From positions 25,863,803 through 25,927,802 of the forward strand of contig CM055108.1 in assembly GCA_029204225.1 (NCBI GenBank): 64,000 nt of DNA, in the 5' to 3' direction. This DNA comes from Diphasiastrum complanatum. Its lineage: Eukaryota; Streptophyta; Lycopodiopsida; Lycopodiales; Lycopodiaceae. Of the stretch, positions 33,860 to 44,443 are shown piece after piece. A model generated the notes under the pieces. The model had not been told where the DNA came from. It saw only the letters and a list, made by a program, of their open reading frames with translations, and ran no database searches. The translations under genes were made by a program, and so were the position numbers. Position 1 is the first letter of the stretch, and each line of letters opens with the position of its first letter.

Positions 33860-36800
33860 TGTTCGGGAAGTTCCTGAGATTGCCTCTAGTCCTACACCAG
33901 TCCCCGAAAAATTCCAAGCACCATCTCGGCAAGAGAAAGACAAGGCTCCCCTCGAATCTCCAGCCCATGATGTTCCTGCATACTTTAAAGATTGCACGAT
34001 CGAGGATATCACGATCCAATTACCCCAAGCTCAACGTGAGCCAACTAGTAATTCACCCTATGAAGGCCCTGCACAAACCATAACCCTTTCCCTGAGTGAG
34101 CCAAATGGAACCAACGAATATCTTGTCCACGTCGGAGCTCATCTCAATCGCGAACAACGCAGATGGCTTGAAAAGCTCTTAAAAAAATATCGACATGTCT
34201 TTGCCTAGACCTATAAAGACATGAAAGGCGTCTCACCCCAAGTAGCTGTGCATCGTATCCCACTTAAACCGGGTGCGAGACCCACTATGAGTCGTCCATA
34301 CAAATGCAATCTCATCTATAAGGCCAAGATCAAAGAAGAATTACAATGCCTCTTAGATGCGAGATTTATCTATGAAATTGGGCATACTAAGTGGGTCTCC
34401 CCAATTGTCATCGTCTCCAAGAAAAATGGAAAACTTCGCATATGTGTCGATTTTAAGAAACTTAACGCCGTCACTGAACGTGATCATGTTCCATTACCTT
34501 TCGGAGAATCCATTTTAGAAAATCTAGCAGGAGATGAGGCTTACTCCTTCTTAGATGGCTTTAGCGGATACAATATAATCCAAATCGCTGAAGAAGATAA
34601 AGACAAAACTGCGTTTGCCACAAAATGGAGAACCTTCTGCTAGAAAGTCATGCCCTTTGGTCTCTGCAATGCTCCTAGCACCTTCCAACGTGTTATGCAA
34701 GCGGCCTTTTCTCAGCAGATGGGTGATACCTTAGAAGTTTACTTGTATGATTTAGGAGCACATTCTGAAGAAATACGCCATCTAGCTGTGCTCGAAATTT
34801 TTTTTATCCAATGTCAATGCTTAGGCATCTCGCTTAATCTTGAAAAATGCTAGATTTGGGTAACCCATGGTATTGTGTTAGGACATATTATCTCACAAAA
34901 TGGCATTGCCACTGACCCTGAAAGGATCCTTATCATTCAAAATCTATCGGAACCGCGTATGATACGTGAAGTTTACTCCTTCCTTGGCCAGGCCAACTAC
35001 TATCGGTGCTTTATTTTCAATTTTGCTAACAAAGCATGCTTAATCTACAAAGTAGTTGTAGTTCTTAAATGGACGGATGAACAATGCGTTGCCTTTAATC
35101 AACTCAAGGAAGCCCTTACCAATGCACTTATCCTCCGGGCTCCTGATTATTCTAAAAAATTCCATGTGCATACCGATGCATCCAAGTATGCCATTGGAGC
35201 AGTGCTCACCCAACCGGGAGAATTCAAAAAAGACTACCCAATTCGTTTTTTTAGTCGACAATTGATACCTGCTGAAGTCAAATATACCACTGCCGAACGC
35301 GAAGCCTTGGCAATGGTATATGCGGTTCAGAAGTTTCGCCATTATCTTCTAAAAAAAGTCTTTGCGTTCTTCACCGATCATCAAGCACTGTTGTATCTCA
35401 TCAACAAGACCTGCACCACAGGCCATATTATTAGATGGATCCTATTATTGCGAGAATTTGAGTTTAGGATCGTGGTTCTTAAGGGAGTTCAGCATTTTGT
35501 AGCAGACCATCTATCCTAAATCCCTAACCTTCCTACCCCTGATCAAGGCGTCAACGATGATTTACTAGATGCAATCCTTTTCCAAGTTGACTCTACACCT
35601 GTATGGGCTAAGGAAATTACCGAATATCTAACTTCAGGGCATATGGATCCTTTCTTCTCTAAACTTGAACAACGTGCATTGGTCCTCAAAACTAGACCTT
35701 ATACATTAATTGCAGGACAACTCTACAAGCAAGGGTTAGATGGAATTATCCGATGATGTCTTACTGAAGGAGAAATACCCTCTGTAATTTCCCTCACTCA
35801 TGAAGGTATTGGTGCAGGCCATTTCTCTTCTGAAACAACTGCTAAGAAAATCCTCTTGGCCAATTTTTGGTGGCCAACACTCTTCAAGGATATGCACAAT
35901 TACACTAAGGCTTGTGATGTCTGCTAGCGCACAAAACGCTTTTAAAAAACAGAGTACATGCCTTTACACCCCGTAACCACTGATCAAGCTTTCCAGAAAT
36001 GGGGAATTGATTATGTCGGACCTATTAGTCCTGCTGCTCGACACACACAATCTCGTTACATCATAGTAGCTACGGACTATTGCACCAAATGGGCTGAAGC
36101 AAGAGTTGTTCGCAATGCTGACGCTCATTCTATTGCCAAATTTCTCTGTAACAGGTTATAGTGCGTTTCGGATGTCCTCTAGAGCTTATCAATGATAGGG
36201 GTACACATTTTCTTAACTCTGTCATAGCACATCTTCTTGCCAAATTTTTTGTGGTACATCGCAAAAGTTCCCCATACTATCCACGCTGCAATGGCCAGGC
36301 GAAATCCACCAATAAAATCCTATGTGGACTTCTCACCAAAACCATCGAATCCAGCCGATCTGATTGGGAACTCAAACTCCATGCTGCTCTCTGGGCTTAT
36401 CGCACCTCCACAGCGAGCTACATGCTTAACCCCTTATCAGCTCACATATGGCCAAGAAGCCGTTATGCTTGTGGAATTCCATATCCCCTCCCTTCGAGTA
36501 GCCTATAACCTTGAGCTTGATACTTCTCAGAATCTAGAAAATAGGTTATTCCATCTGGAGCAACTTTGTAAAACATGAAGGATCAACATCCATGCTCAAC
36601 AAGTCCACAAACGACAACAAAAAACATGGCATGATCGATCATTGAAACTTAGAGATTTCCAAATTGGAGATAAGGTCCTGCTATATCAGGCCAAAGCCTT
36701 CAAAGGCAAACTGAAATTTTCTGGCCAAGGACCTTACGTCATTAAAAAAATATTTGCCTCTGGATATGTCCAACTCCAAACCATTCAAGGCGATATCCTC

Positions 36801-36869
36801 GACACTGTGGTCAATGGGAGTCGACTGAGAAAGTACAATGGACCTTGTTTTTATTTTGATATGTATTAG
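33860..36869 (+). pseudogene. Gypsy L pol: RT, RNase H, integrase
   Basis: A linker with AHDVPAYFKDCTIED is followed by RT: KGVSPQVAVHRIPLKPGARP at 34224, HTKWVSPIVIVSKKNGKLRI, EAYSFLDGFSGYN, KVMPFGLCNAPSTFQRV near 34650. The catalytic motif reads VYLYDL instead of VYLDDL (about 34738-34755), losing the first Asp. RNase H spans about 35090-35510 (HTDASKYAIGAVL, ERFxFFTDHQALLYLIN). Integrase has a zinc finger near 35800-35930, DYVGPISPA, ATDYCTKWAEARVV, INDRGTHF, and a C-terminal SH3-like VLLYQAKAFKGKL...PYVIKK. Stops lie at 34207, 34643, 34851, 35517 and 36159, with a frameshift near 36450. Confidence 0.9.
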
Positions 36870-37533
36870 TTGTTTTCTTTCCTACTGTTTTTCTTCTTTT
36901 TTATTGTTTGCATGTCATTTCGACAACATTCTTGTTGTGCTTTCTTATTCCAACCATCAAGATACTATAAGATAAGGTATACCAACAATCTTCTCTGAGA
37001 AAACCACAAAAGTCATTAGTTTCAGAAGAAATTTTTTTCACAACATCTCAGATAGAATTCGCCTGACCCCTTTTCAATAGAGCAAGATTCATTTTTGGCC
37101 TCCACAAATTCTGTCTCAGATAAACAAATGTCAAAACATAGAAAAATGTAGTTTTATTCATCGAATATCCATCATCAGAATTCGTAGACAATTTGCTGGA
37201 GCTCAAATTGATCCTCACGATTTCTCTGCTATCTCTGCGAATTCTGATCGGACATATTTTTGCACTGTCAGACGTTTTTTCTCTTTTGGCATAGAAAAAT
37301 CACTTACAAGGATTCGTGGGCCCTTAGAACGTTGCCTCGAAATTCATGACCATCATTATCAAATCGTGGACACTGAGAACAATTTCTGGATGAAGTTGCA
37401 AATTTCTGCCAAAAAAAATCTATATATAGTCCTCCACCTTCTCTCCAAGAGTTCATTTTAGATTGCTCGAGTTCATGCCAAAATTTTTTCAAAATTTTCA
37501 AAATTCTTGAAGCAATATAAAATCACTACTATC
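36870..37533 (+). other. Gypsy L spacer between pol and the 3' ORF, with a TATA box
   Basis: T-rich start, then leader-like words (cagaattcg, cacgatttctc). An octamer tatatata at 37421-37428 lies about 110 bases before the ORF start and is followed by a C/T-rich stretch (cctccaccttctctcc), the layout of a plant core promoter. Confidence 0.55.
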
Positions 37534-38163
37534 ATGGCTTTCCACGATTCCTTGCTTAGCTTGCATCGACATAAACTCCCTCGTCCTTATTCAGGGGATA
37601 TGGTCATGATCTATCTTAAGAATCACGCCAAGCAGCTCACTTTGGCCAAGGATATCCTCACCAACCTTGGCTTTGATCTGACACTTTTCCGGGACCAGTA
37701 GAGCGAGAGCCTCATCCGAGTAGCCTACTCCACCTATTCGGATGAGTTCCAAACTTTCCGGATTACATCCAAGAGTGGCAGCTATTCTATTATCAACGTC
37801 TCTCCTGGGGATCTCCAGAGCATCGGCTTTCCTAATCTCGGAGAGACAATCCATGGGAAGGGCACCAGCTATGATGCCAAGTACTTCACAAAATTTCTGA
37901 CAAACGACGACAAAACCATTGCCCAAACCAACGACGAGATTGCTATTTGCCTCATCATGGATCCCCATCTATGGGCCGTCTTAGAGATCCTCATCACCAT
38001 GGTCACAGTGCATACCACCAAGATGGATCGCATACCACCGAGCGACCTCTTTTCTCTGACCCTCACCATGGACGATCCCTCTCAAAATTACAAGTGGGCT
38101 GAGAAGGTAGCAGAGAAGCTATGCGGAGCTCTGAAAGCCCACAAACCAACTACCACATTATAG
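37534..38163 (+). pseudogene. Unassigned 209-residue ORF after gypsy L pol, one in-frame TAG
   Basis: The frame begins with MAFHDSLLSLHRHKLPRPYS and runs to the stop at 38161-38163, broken only by TAG at 37699-37701. The product is mixed alpha/beta in look, with GDMVMIYLKNHAKQL, SGSYSIINVSPGDLQSIGF, DPHLWAVLEILITMVTVHTT and a Lys-rich C-terminus (WAEKVAEKLCGALKAHKP). No transmembrane segment or signal peptide is evident, and I recognise no family. Third-position C is frequent and the frame is long for this AT-rich DNA, both in favour of coding. It may be the 3' ORF seen in some Tat/Athila-like gypsy elements, or a captured host gene. Confidence 0.55.
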
Positions 38164-38398
38164 GAGTTCCAAGGCCCAAAAGGGCTATCTAAGAAATGCC
38201 ACGTAAGAGAGAGAAAATCGTCGGATTTTAAAACTCTGACCGAGTTTTTGGTCTGCCCGCACAACTCCGATGACTTGACCTCACTAGTAATGTATGTAGT
38301 TAACTGGAAGTTGGGTAGCTACAACGCGTGGGGTCCATACTGCAAGATTCTATTTTCTACCATTAACTAACATAATTTCTCATGTAAATGCAAATCGT
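38164..38398. other. Possible end of gypsy L, no gene
   Basis: Contains the purine tract at 38206-38218 and otherwise nothing recognisable. The L LTR start TGTTAGCAACTG is not present. Confidence 0.4.
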
Positions 38399-38490
38399 AT
38401 TGCACATCAAAGTTTTCTTTCCATCTACTCAAAGCATTCACATCAATGAAAAACAGTCTTATCGATCTGAAAATCATGGCAAGAAACTTT

Positions 38491-38755
38491 GAATATTTTG
38501 GATCACAATGAGCGCCAACGTGAATCTAATGTTTTGCAATTCTGAAAATACGGAGTGTGTTGGATCAAATTGAGCAATAAGGTTATTTCAAACTTTTGCA
38601 ATTCAAAAATTTGTGATTTCAACACACATCTATTGAAAAAATATTTTGCTTATTTTGCTCATAACTGTGAAGCATTGATTTTGCATATCAAACAAGAAAC
38701 ATGGAGTGTGATGGATCAAAAAGAGCGCCAAGGTCATTTCAAACTTTTCCAATTA
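38491..38755 (+). repeat. Three dispersed direct repeats upstream of gene P1
   Basis: Units at 38491-38544, 38551-38605 and 38701-38755 share tggatcaaa, gagcgccaa.gt, atttcaaac and ttttgcaatt in order. Units 2 and 3 also share ggagtgtg before them. They end about 90 bases before the P1 start codon and could be regulatory or subterminal repeats of a mobile element. Confidence 0.65.
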
Positions 38756-38797
38756 ATTAATTTTTTTAATTAAGACAAGTTTTAATAGCTTACAAGA

Positions 38798-38804
38798 TAT
38801 ATAA
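38798..38804 (+). promoter_or_regulatory. TATA box upstream of P1
   Basis: tatataa, 41 bases before the ATG at 38845. This is close for a plant 5' UTR but usable. Confidence 0.4.
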
Positions 38805-38844
38805 CAAGTTGGTTTTCTACTAGATTAATCTATCGATTATTAAG

Positions 38845-41535
38845 ATGTCTAAATATCATCTCCATATTGATCTTCCCACATAATATGCTCCATTGTCGAG
38901 AAAAAATCTGAAAGGATCCACCTTACCAGCTCACCAAAGGACGGAAGATAGGAAACATTGTGATCTATGGGTTGATGGAAGTTTGTATCCAATCGATCCA
39001 AGCTCAATGCAACATCCAAATTTTAGATCTGTCACACAACTCATACTCTTTTTGTGTGAAGTACACAATGGTCTATTGGGTTATTGTGAAAGATTGAAAA
39101 GTTATGGCATTAGTAATTCAATGAAAAAAATCCATTGTTTGGAAAATATGTTGAATGGTTTGCTTACTGACTACCGAGAAAGAGAAACTATTTTTTTGCA
39201 AACAAAAGAAGAGAATGAAATCTTGAAGATAGATAATTCTCGTTTGCAAGATATTATATTAAACCTTAACCAAGAAACTGACAATATGAAACTAATTGTA
39301 CAAACATTGCGTACCTCATATTGTCAAATAAATGTAGAAGTAAACACATTACGGAAGAAAATACTGAACAATAAGCAAAAAAAGAGTTATTTTGAAAAGT
39401 ATTGAAGAGCTTTCAACAAGTGGGGGTCAACGGAAAGAAAGAATATATGCTTTCAAGTAAGATTATGTTTTAAACTATTCATGTGTTTTGTTTCATCTAG
39501 CACTCAATGGTTGTGAATTGTTTTTTTTCTAAATCTTATTTTTCTTTTGCAGATCAGCTTTAGTCACCAATGAAAATCTGAAAGACAAGGACATGATTGG
39601 AAAGTCTTTGAGTGCAGTACTTACAGCCAAGTCAACAACGAGTCTACTTGGAAATCAACGATATTCTCGAATCAAGTCCAAGATTGCAGAGGCCCTTATG
39701 GGCGAAGTCGGCAAGATCATTGACCGAAAATTGATACAAGGGGCATGTGATTATTCTGGTATTAGTAGGGATGCATATGACACAATGTTTAAAATTATCA
39801 AAGAGGCATTTGGACAAGTACATATAAAAAAATTTCCTATTCTCTGGCCCTTTCAAATCAAATTAGAGAGGGATGTGTTAAACAGGGGTTTGCAAAACGT
39901 CATTGGTATTCCTTACCATATAAATATAATTTATAACTCAAAACATGGCACTTTGTCATATGATTCTACCAACAATATGTTTGTAGATCTGAATCATTTA
40001 CTGAGATTTAGTTTAAAGTTTTATGGAATCACAAATGAAAGTGTTGAAAAATTGATATTAGTTCTCAAGTTAAATGAATCAGAAGTAATAAAGGGCAAAA
40101 GCTGGAAAGGGTTTGTGTTACAATTATGAATGGAGCATTAAGCAATACGATAAACTCGGAGAGTCTTGATTTCAGTGTGCAATCCGAAAATAATATTTGG
40201 TGATTGGCAACTTTCCAAGTTTAAATCTATTCTACTGAGTACTAGCAATTAATTCATTTCAAGAATTAATGGTTTTGTGTTTTAAGCTAATATTGTTATG
40301 TTATTATAGGTCTAAGTTCAATTTTCCTAAAATAGTTCATGATTTTGTGTTTCAAACATGTTTTAAAAGAAGATCATGACATTCTATTTTAGATTTTTAG
40401 TAAAACAGAATATCCAGAGATAATTAAGAATCATATGAGCGACACACCAGACATTTGGCTGGAGACCTGAAGTCGTTGAAGTGCATGTTCAACGTCTCAC
40501 ATGGAGCAAATTCAAAACATCCATGCCTCTATTGCATGAAAACTACACATGACATGTCGAAGAGCACGAGAGTTTCAAGGGATATAGAAGATCCGACTTG
40601 GAAACCAGTATTATCGATTCCGCTTAAAAATGTTCACATTTGTACACTACATGGAGAGGTTAGAATTATCGAAAAATTGATATACCTTCATATTTGGTTT
40701 TCTTAGAATACGAAGCTAGAGTCATTAGCCAAAAAGGCAATAGCTCAATTGGAAGAAGTTTTATCAAAAGCGGGACTTCATAAAGGACACGTTAAAATAC
40801 AAAAGGACGAGAAGCTTTTAGGAAAAATGGGAAACATCCCATGCAAACCAAGTATAAGAGGATCCAAAGCTCGTTGTTTCTTATCAAATCATTCCGGAAA
40901 ACCAACTAAAATCCAGTACTCAATTTGGATAGATGTACTCAATCCCACAAAGGATTTTGAAGAAAAACGAACAATGAGGATTAAAAAAGTTGAAGTCTGG
41001 ACAAAGCTTGACAACATGGTCAAACTGCTCAGAAAAGATAAACTATCTGATACTGATGTCCTACTAATTGAGAAATCAACAATTGAGTTTGTGGATGCAA
41101 TTAAAGATGTCTGGGGTGAAGATCATACTACACATTATATGGTAAATCTCTTTTCAATGTAACTAACTCTTCGATTTATAATCTCATTGCACATATGCTA
41201 AATTTAAAATGACTAATATGACAATATTTGTATCTCTGATATAGCAGCACATTTTACGACATCATGCATCATTTTTTGCAAAAACTTACGGCAGTCTAAG
41301 TATTTGGTCATCACAAGGAATGGAGAAATCGCATTGGCAAGCTAGAGCAGCATTTCATCGAAATACACAACACGGTGGAACATCTCAAAAAAATAGTTAC
41401 ATCATCCAGCTATTTCAATGGTTCTACAGGCGTATTCAAATCTGATATAAAACTAGATCAACAAATTATCATAAATTCAGAAAGGCGTGCAAATTTATAG
41501 ACGAAAATAATATTGATGCAAGACTCAACCCATAA
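38845..41535 (+). pseudogene. Gene P1: multi-exon, transposase-like protein of unknown family
   Basis: Start ATG 38845 is supported by the related start at 55437 (both read M..(Y/F)HLH(I/V).LP). Exon 1: DLWVDGSLYP (38962), SVTQLILFLCEVHNGLLGYC, then a coiled coil to 39400. Intron 39458-39552 (GTAAGA..TTTTGCAG) restores frame. Exon 2: TTSLLGNQRYSRIKSKIAEA, FYGITNESVEKLILVLKLNE, FSVQSENNIW. Exon 3 (from about 40393): TRHLAGDLK, NSKHPCLYC, HICTLHGEVRIIEKL, KARCFLSNHSGKPTKIQYSI. Intron 41142-41244. Exon 4: HHASFFAKTYGSLSIWSSQG then MEKSHWQARAAFHRNTQHGG. Asp 40464, C..H 40641-40652 and Glu 41323 could be part of an RNase H-fold active site (inference). Lesions: TAA 38881, frameshifts near 39379, 40105 and 40440, TGA 40201, TAG 40704, and a likely frameshift near 41440. 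Confidence 0.7.
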
Positions 41536-41608
41536 TAAATTTCGTGATATCAGACGAAAAAAGTATATGTATTATATCGCAATATGTGTAGTACAATGCA
41601 AGGCAAAA

Positions 41609-43113
41609 TCATTGCTTCTCTTTGTCTTTAATGATCAGCTTTGCTGTGTGGTCATGAAGAAATTTTTTTCTATCATATGGATGTAGAAAATCAATCGATC
41701 TTCTTTTGCTCTGGTCAATGTATCTAGAGAAAACAGCTAAGGAGGAAGACCTTTTCAGAACTTTCTTAGCTACATAGCCAAACACTTTTATGGCAATGTC
41801 TCTCTTCACAAAAATAATTTTATATGTATTCGAAGGGTATTTATGCTCGTTCGAGAAATAGGATAACGCTTTAATTGCCATTATGCTATGATGAATGCAA
41901 ATCTCTTTATTTACAAAGCACTTCAAATAATTGGATAGGGATGAATTCCTTTGTCGAGATCCCTGGCCTTCTCTCAAATATCTCTGCCTTGTTGCAAAGG
42001 CATCCACCTCAACAGTAGCCTGTAAAATACGAGCAAAGGTCACATGTCTTGTAAAACAAAATGACTATATTTGAATAAAAATCTCATTAAGATAAAACCA
42101 GATTTACCTACCAGATCACGCTCATCAGCTTCAATAAGTGCAGCAATATGTAGATCATGACTAGCAACAATGGTCGTTGAAGCACTGAATGGACTAGTTT
42201 CCGAAGACTGTGACACATATCTGTTCCGGATTTTCAAAAATTCCTCTTCACCGGGCAAATTTGCCTGGTATGCCCTTCTTTCAGACATGATTGACTGGAT
42301 TGCTTCAGTCCCATCCATCCATTCATCTCCGTTTTTGTAATCAATAGAAGCACGTAGATCATCATCATCGTCGAGATCTATGAAGTCCTCGAATTCTTTG
42401 ATGAAATTAGACAAAATTGATAATATTTCATCCTCCCTCAAATCAAGAACATCTCCAACATCATTTAGTGAGAGGTATGCGACACTATTCATGTAATACA
42501 CTGGCAAATCGAGGAGAGTCTTGGTTTTGTCATATGGATTCACGTCAGATAAGGAAGAAATGGACAATGCACGAGACTCGACTGGGTCATACATTGAAGC
42601 CAATCTTGCCTCCTCATCAGCACCCAAGGCGTTATCAACAATAGCTGACTCTGATATCACATAATCAGTTGATGATGAGGCACCCTCAATGCTAAGCGTC
42701 GAAGTTCTTGCCTCATCAGGAATAAGAGCACAAAGATAAAACACAAAGCCCATGCCATCCTGCAAAAAATGACATGATCGATTGTGCTGGCCACAATGGA
42801 CCACATCTTTAAAATCACTCACGATTTTTGTGAATCGTCGGTTGTGGCTTTGCTTTGAAGATGGTTGGGCAAGTACTAGGTCATGGAAATGGATGAATCA
42901 TAGATTATCCATGATCACCATAGACTGATTCAGACTATCATAATACTCCTTATACAACACTGGAAAATATGATTTATGTTCTGATCCAAACCTCTCAATA
43001 TCAAAAGACATATTGAAATATGTCTTATAGTGACCTATGTAGTTACCAACACCGAATTCAACGAGGAAGGCATGCAAAGCATAATCAAAATTATTAGAGG
43101 ATGACGCGGCCAT
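41609..43113 (-). pseudogene. Gene P2: two-exon gene of unknown function, convergent to P1
   Basis: Exon 1 runs 43113-42112 (334 codons) with one internal TGA at 42898-42900 in a context that would otherwise read DNL-FIHFHDLVLAQ. The intron 42111-42020 (GTAGGT..TTTTACAG, 92 bp) is phase 0, and exon 2 runs 42019-41609 (137 codons with stop). N-terminus MAASSSNNFDYALHAFLVEF, then CHFLQDGMGFVFYLCALIPD, an S/D/E-rich middle with a run of Asp (DLDDDDDLRAS), and a basic C-terminal half (VFGYVAKKVLKRSSSLAVF, SIDFLHPYDRKKFLHDH). No family recognised; not RT, integrase, gag or protease. The stop lies about 75 bases from the P1 end. The 5' flank is cut at about 43133 by copia M. Confidence 0.65.
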
Positions 43114-43132
43114 CTCGAAAGTATGACCAATA

Positions 43133-43327
43133 TGGCCGAGTACTTTGATTGTCGCACTGGATCATTGTTGGAGCAGATTGTCTAAGGCCAATATCAGACA
43201 ATAAATTCCTCAACCAAATTGTCTCTTTGGTAGCTTGAGAAGTTGCAATGTATTCAGATTCTATAGATGACATTGCAATGGAGGTTTGTTTTCGATTGTT
43301 CCAAGATATGGGACCATTATTGAGCAG
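43133..43327 (-). pseudogene. Copia M, RNase H part (split from 49.1-49.8 kb)
   Basis: Minus strand: FLLNNGPISWNNRKQTSIAM, SSIESEYIATSQATKETIWL, RNLLSDIGLRQSAPT, CDNQST. The frame continues from TDANWVGDIDTSK at 49.18 kb once copia N is set aside. The 3' end stops at about 43133 next to gene P2, so the pol C-terminus and 3' LTR are missing. Confidence 0.85.
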
Positions 43328-43332
43328 AAAAA

Positions 43333-43748
43333 TGTGAAGAATTGAAAAAGATTATCTATGTTAGATATAGGGGTCTTATGTTTTTTACATCAAGCATCTA
43401 GGTGTAGGATGTTGATAGGAATAAATTTGCATAGATGGCAAATTATCCATTTCCACTTGTAATGCCACTATTGAGCCAAAATAGAGTAAGAGGCTAAACA
43501 CTTGCCAATTAGAGTGTAGACAAGTGTAAAGTTTTTGTTTGATGAATTCCAAGAGGTCCAATAGGATTTAGAGGTGGAACCTTGTGAGGTCCAATAGGAA
43601 ATTGAGGTGTGCTTGAATATAGTCCAATAGAATAAGAGGATCATGGATCAATGGTCCAATAGGATCAAGAGGTGACAAAATATGGTCCAATCATAGTTAA
43701 GCATAGTGATAGCTCGTGGACCTACTAGTATCATTGTACTCCTCTTCA
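43333..43748 (+). repeat. Copia N 5' LTR, part shared with the 3' LTR
   Basis: Starts TGTGAAGAATTGAAAAAG. Matches 48449-48850 nearly base for base, apart from an extra 12 bases near 43374 and small changes. After gtactcctc the two copies stop matching, see findings. Contains several gtccaatagga words. Confidence 0.85.
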
Positions 43749-44443
43749 TCAATCTTGAGCTAGAAGTTGTCAAGGCCCATTTTCCTAGCTATCTTGTTCA
43801 ATCTTGGATCAAAAGAGATCAAAAGGACATTGATTGGGTCTGACCTGGTACTATACGGAATCAGGTGCTCAGACACGTGTGAGGAACATCCAATTTCAGT
43901 TTGGAAGTTCTCTCTCATGTTTGATCCATTTATCTTGCTTGATAGCTTGTTTTGAGGCTATTTTTGTCTAGTTTCTGTTGCAATCAGTTTCATTCCATTT
44001 GGTTGAACCAATCAAAAGTTATAAGCTTTTGAAGAGGGTTAGGTAGGGCACCTAGACCTGGGTGGACACATTTGGTTTGGTCAAGAGATTGCTTGGTTGA
44101 TCCAAAATCACAGTTGTATGCTTGCCAATCTCATCTATATGTGATCTAGGCACTGTTTTGAGATCTTAGCCATTTTGTTTCATGCAATATCATTGTATTT
44201 GAGTCAAATTTGGTTTCTTAGTTTATTTCACACGTGCTAAGAGTGTTAGATCCTAAATTTGCCTATACTCCATCATTTGATGTGAAATAGATCTTGTTTT
44301 AGAGAGATTTGAGTAGCTAGTGAGAATCAATTCACAAATTGTTGCAAGACCTTTCATAGGAGGAGATAGTACTCAATTATTGGATCCTATTGAAAGTGTG
44401 TAACAACATTTATTGTTCATCATTTGAGTTTTCTTCACTTCAA
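43749..44443 (+). other. Copia N 5' region not shared with the 3' LTR
   Basis: 695 bases between the conserved LTR part and gag. I find no initiator-Met primer site. It may be U5 plus leader that differs from the 3' LTR, or a replaced segment. Confidence 0.45.

Larger units (their letters stand above)
30370..38220 (+). mobile_element. Ty3/gypsy element L with extra 3' ORF, 3' LTR not found
   Basis: 5' LTR, tRNA-Asp-like primer site, gag, protease/linker, RT, RNase H, integrase and then a further ORF at 37534-38163. The spacer after pol repeats words of the 5' leader (cacgatttctc, ctg.c.gc.aattct, cagaattcg), which supports including the ORF in the element. A purine tract aagagagagaaaa lies at 38206-38218, but no copy of the 5' LTR follows. 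Compared with plant gypsy families, the primer site and 3' ORF are Tat/Athila-like. Confidence 0.75.

Noticed and set aside
42417-42644. Plus-strand 75-codon frame
   Set aside because: It is antisense to gene P2 exon 1, which has the longer frame, splice sites and a better coding pattern.
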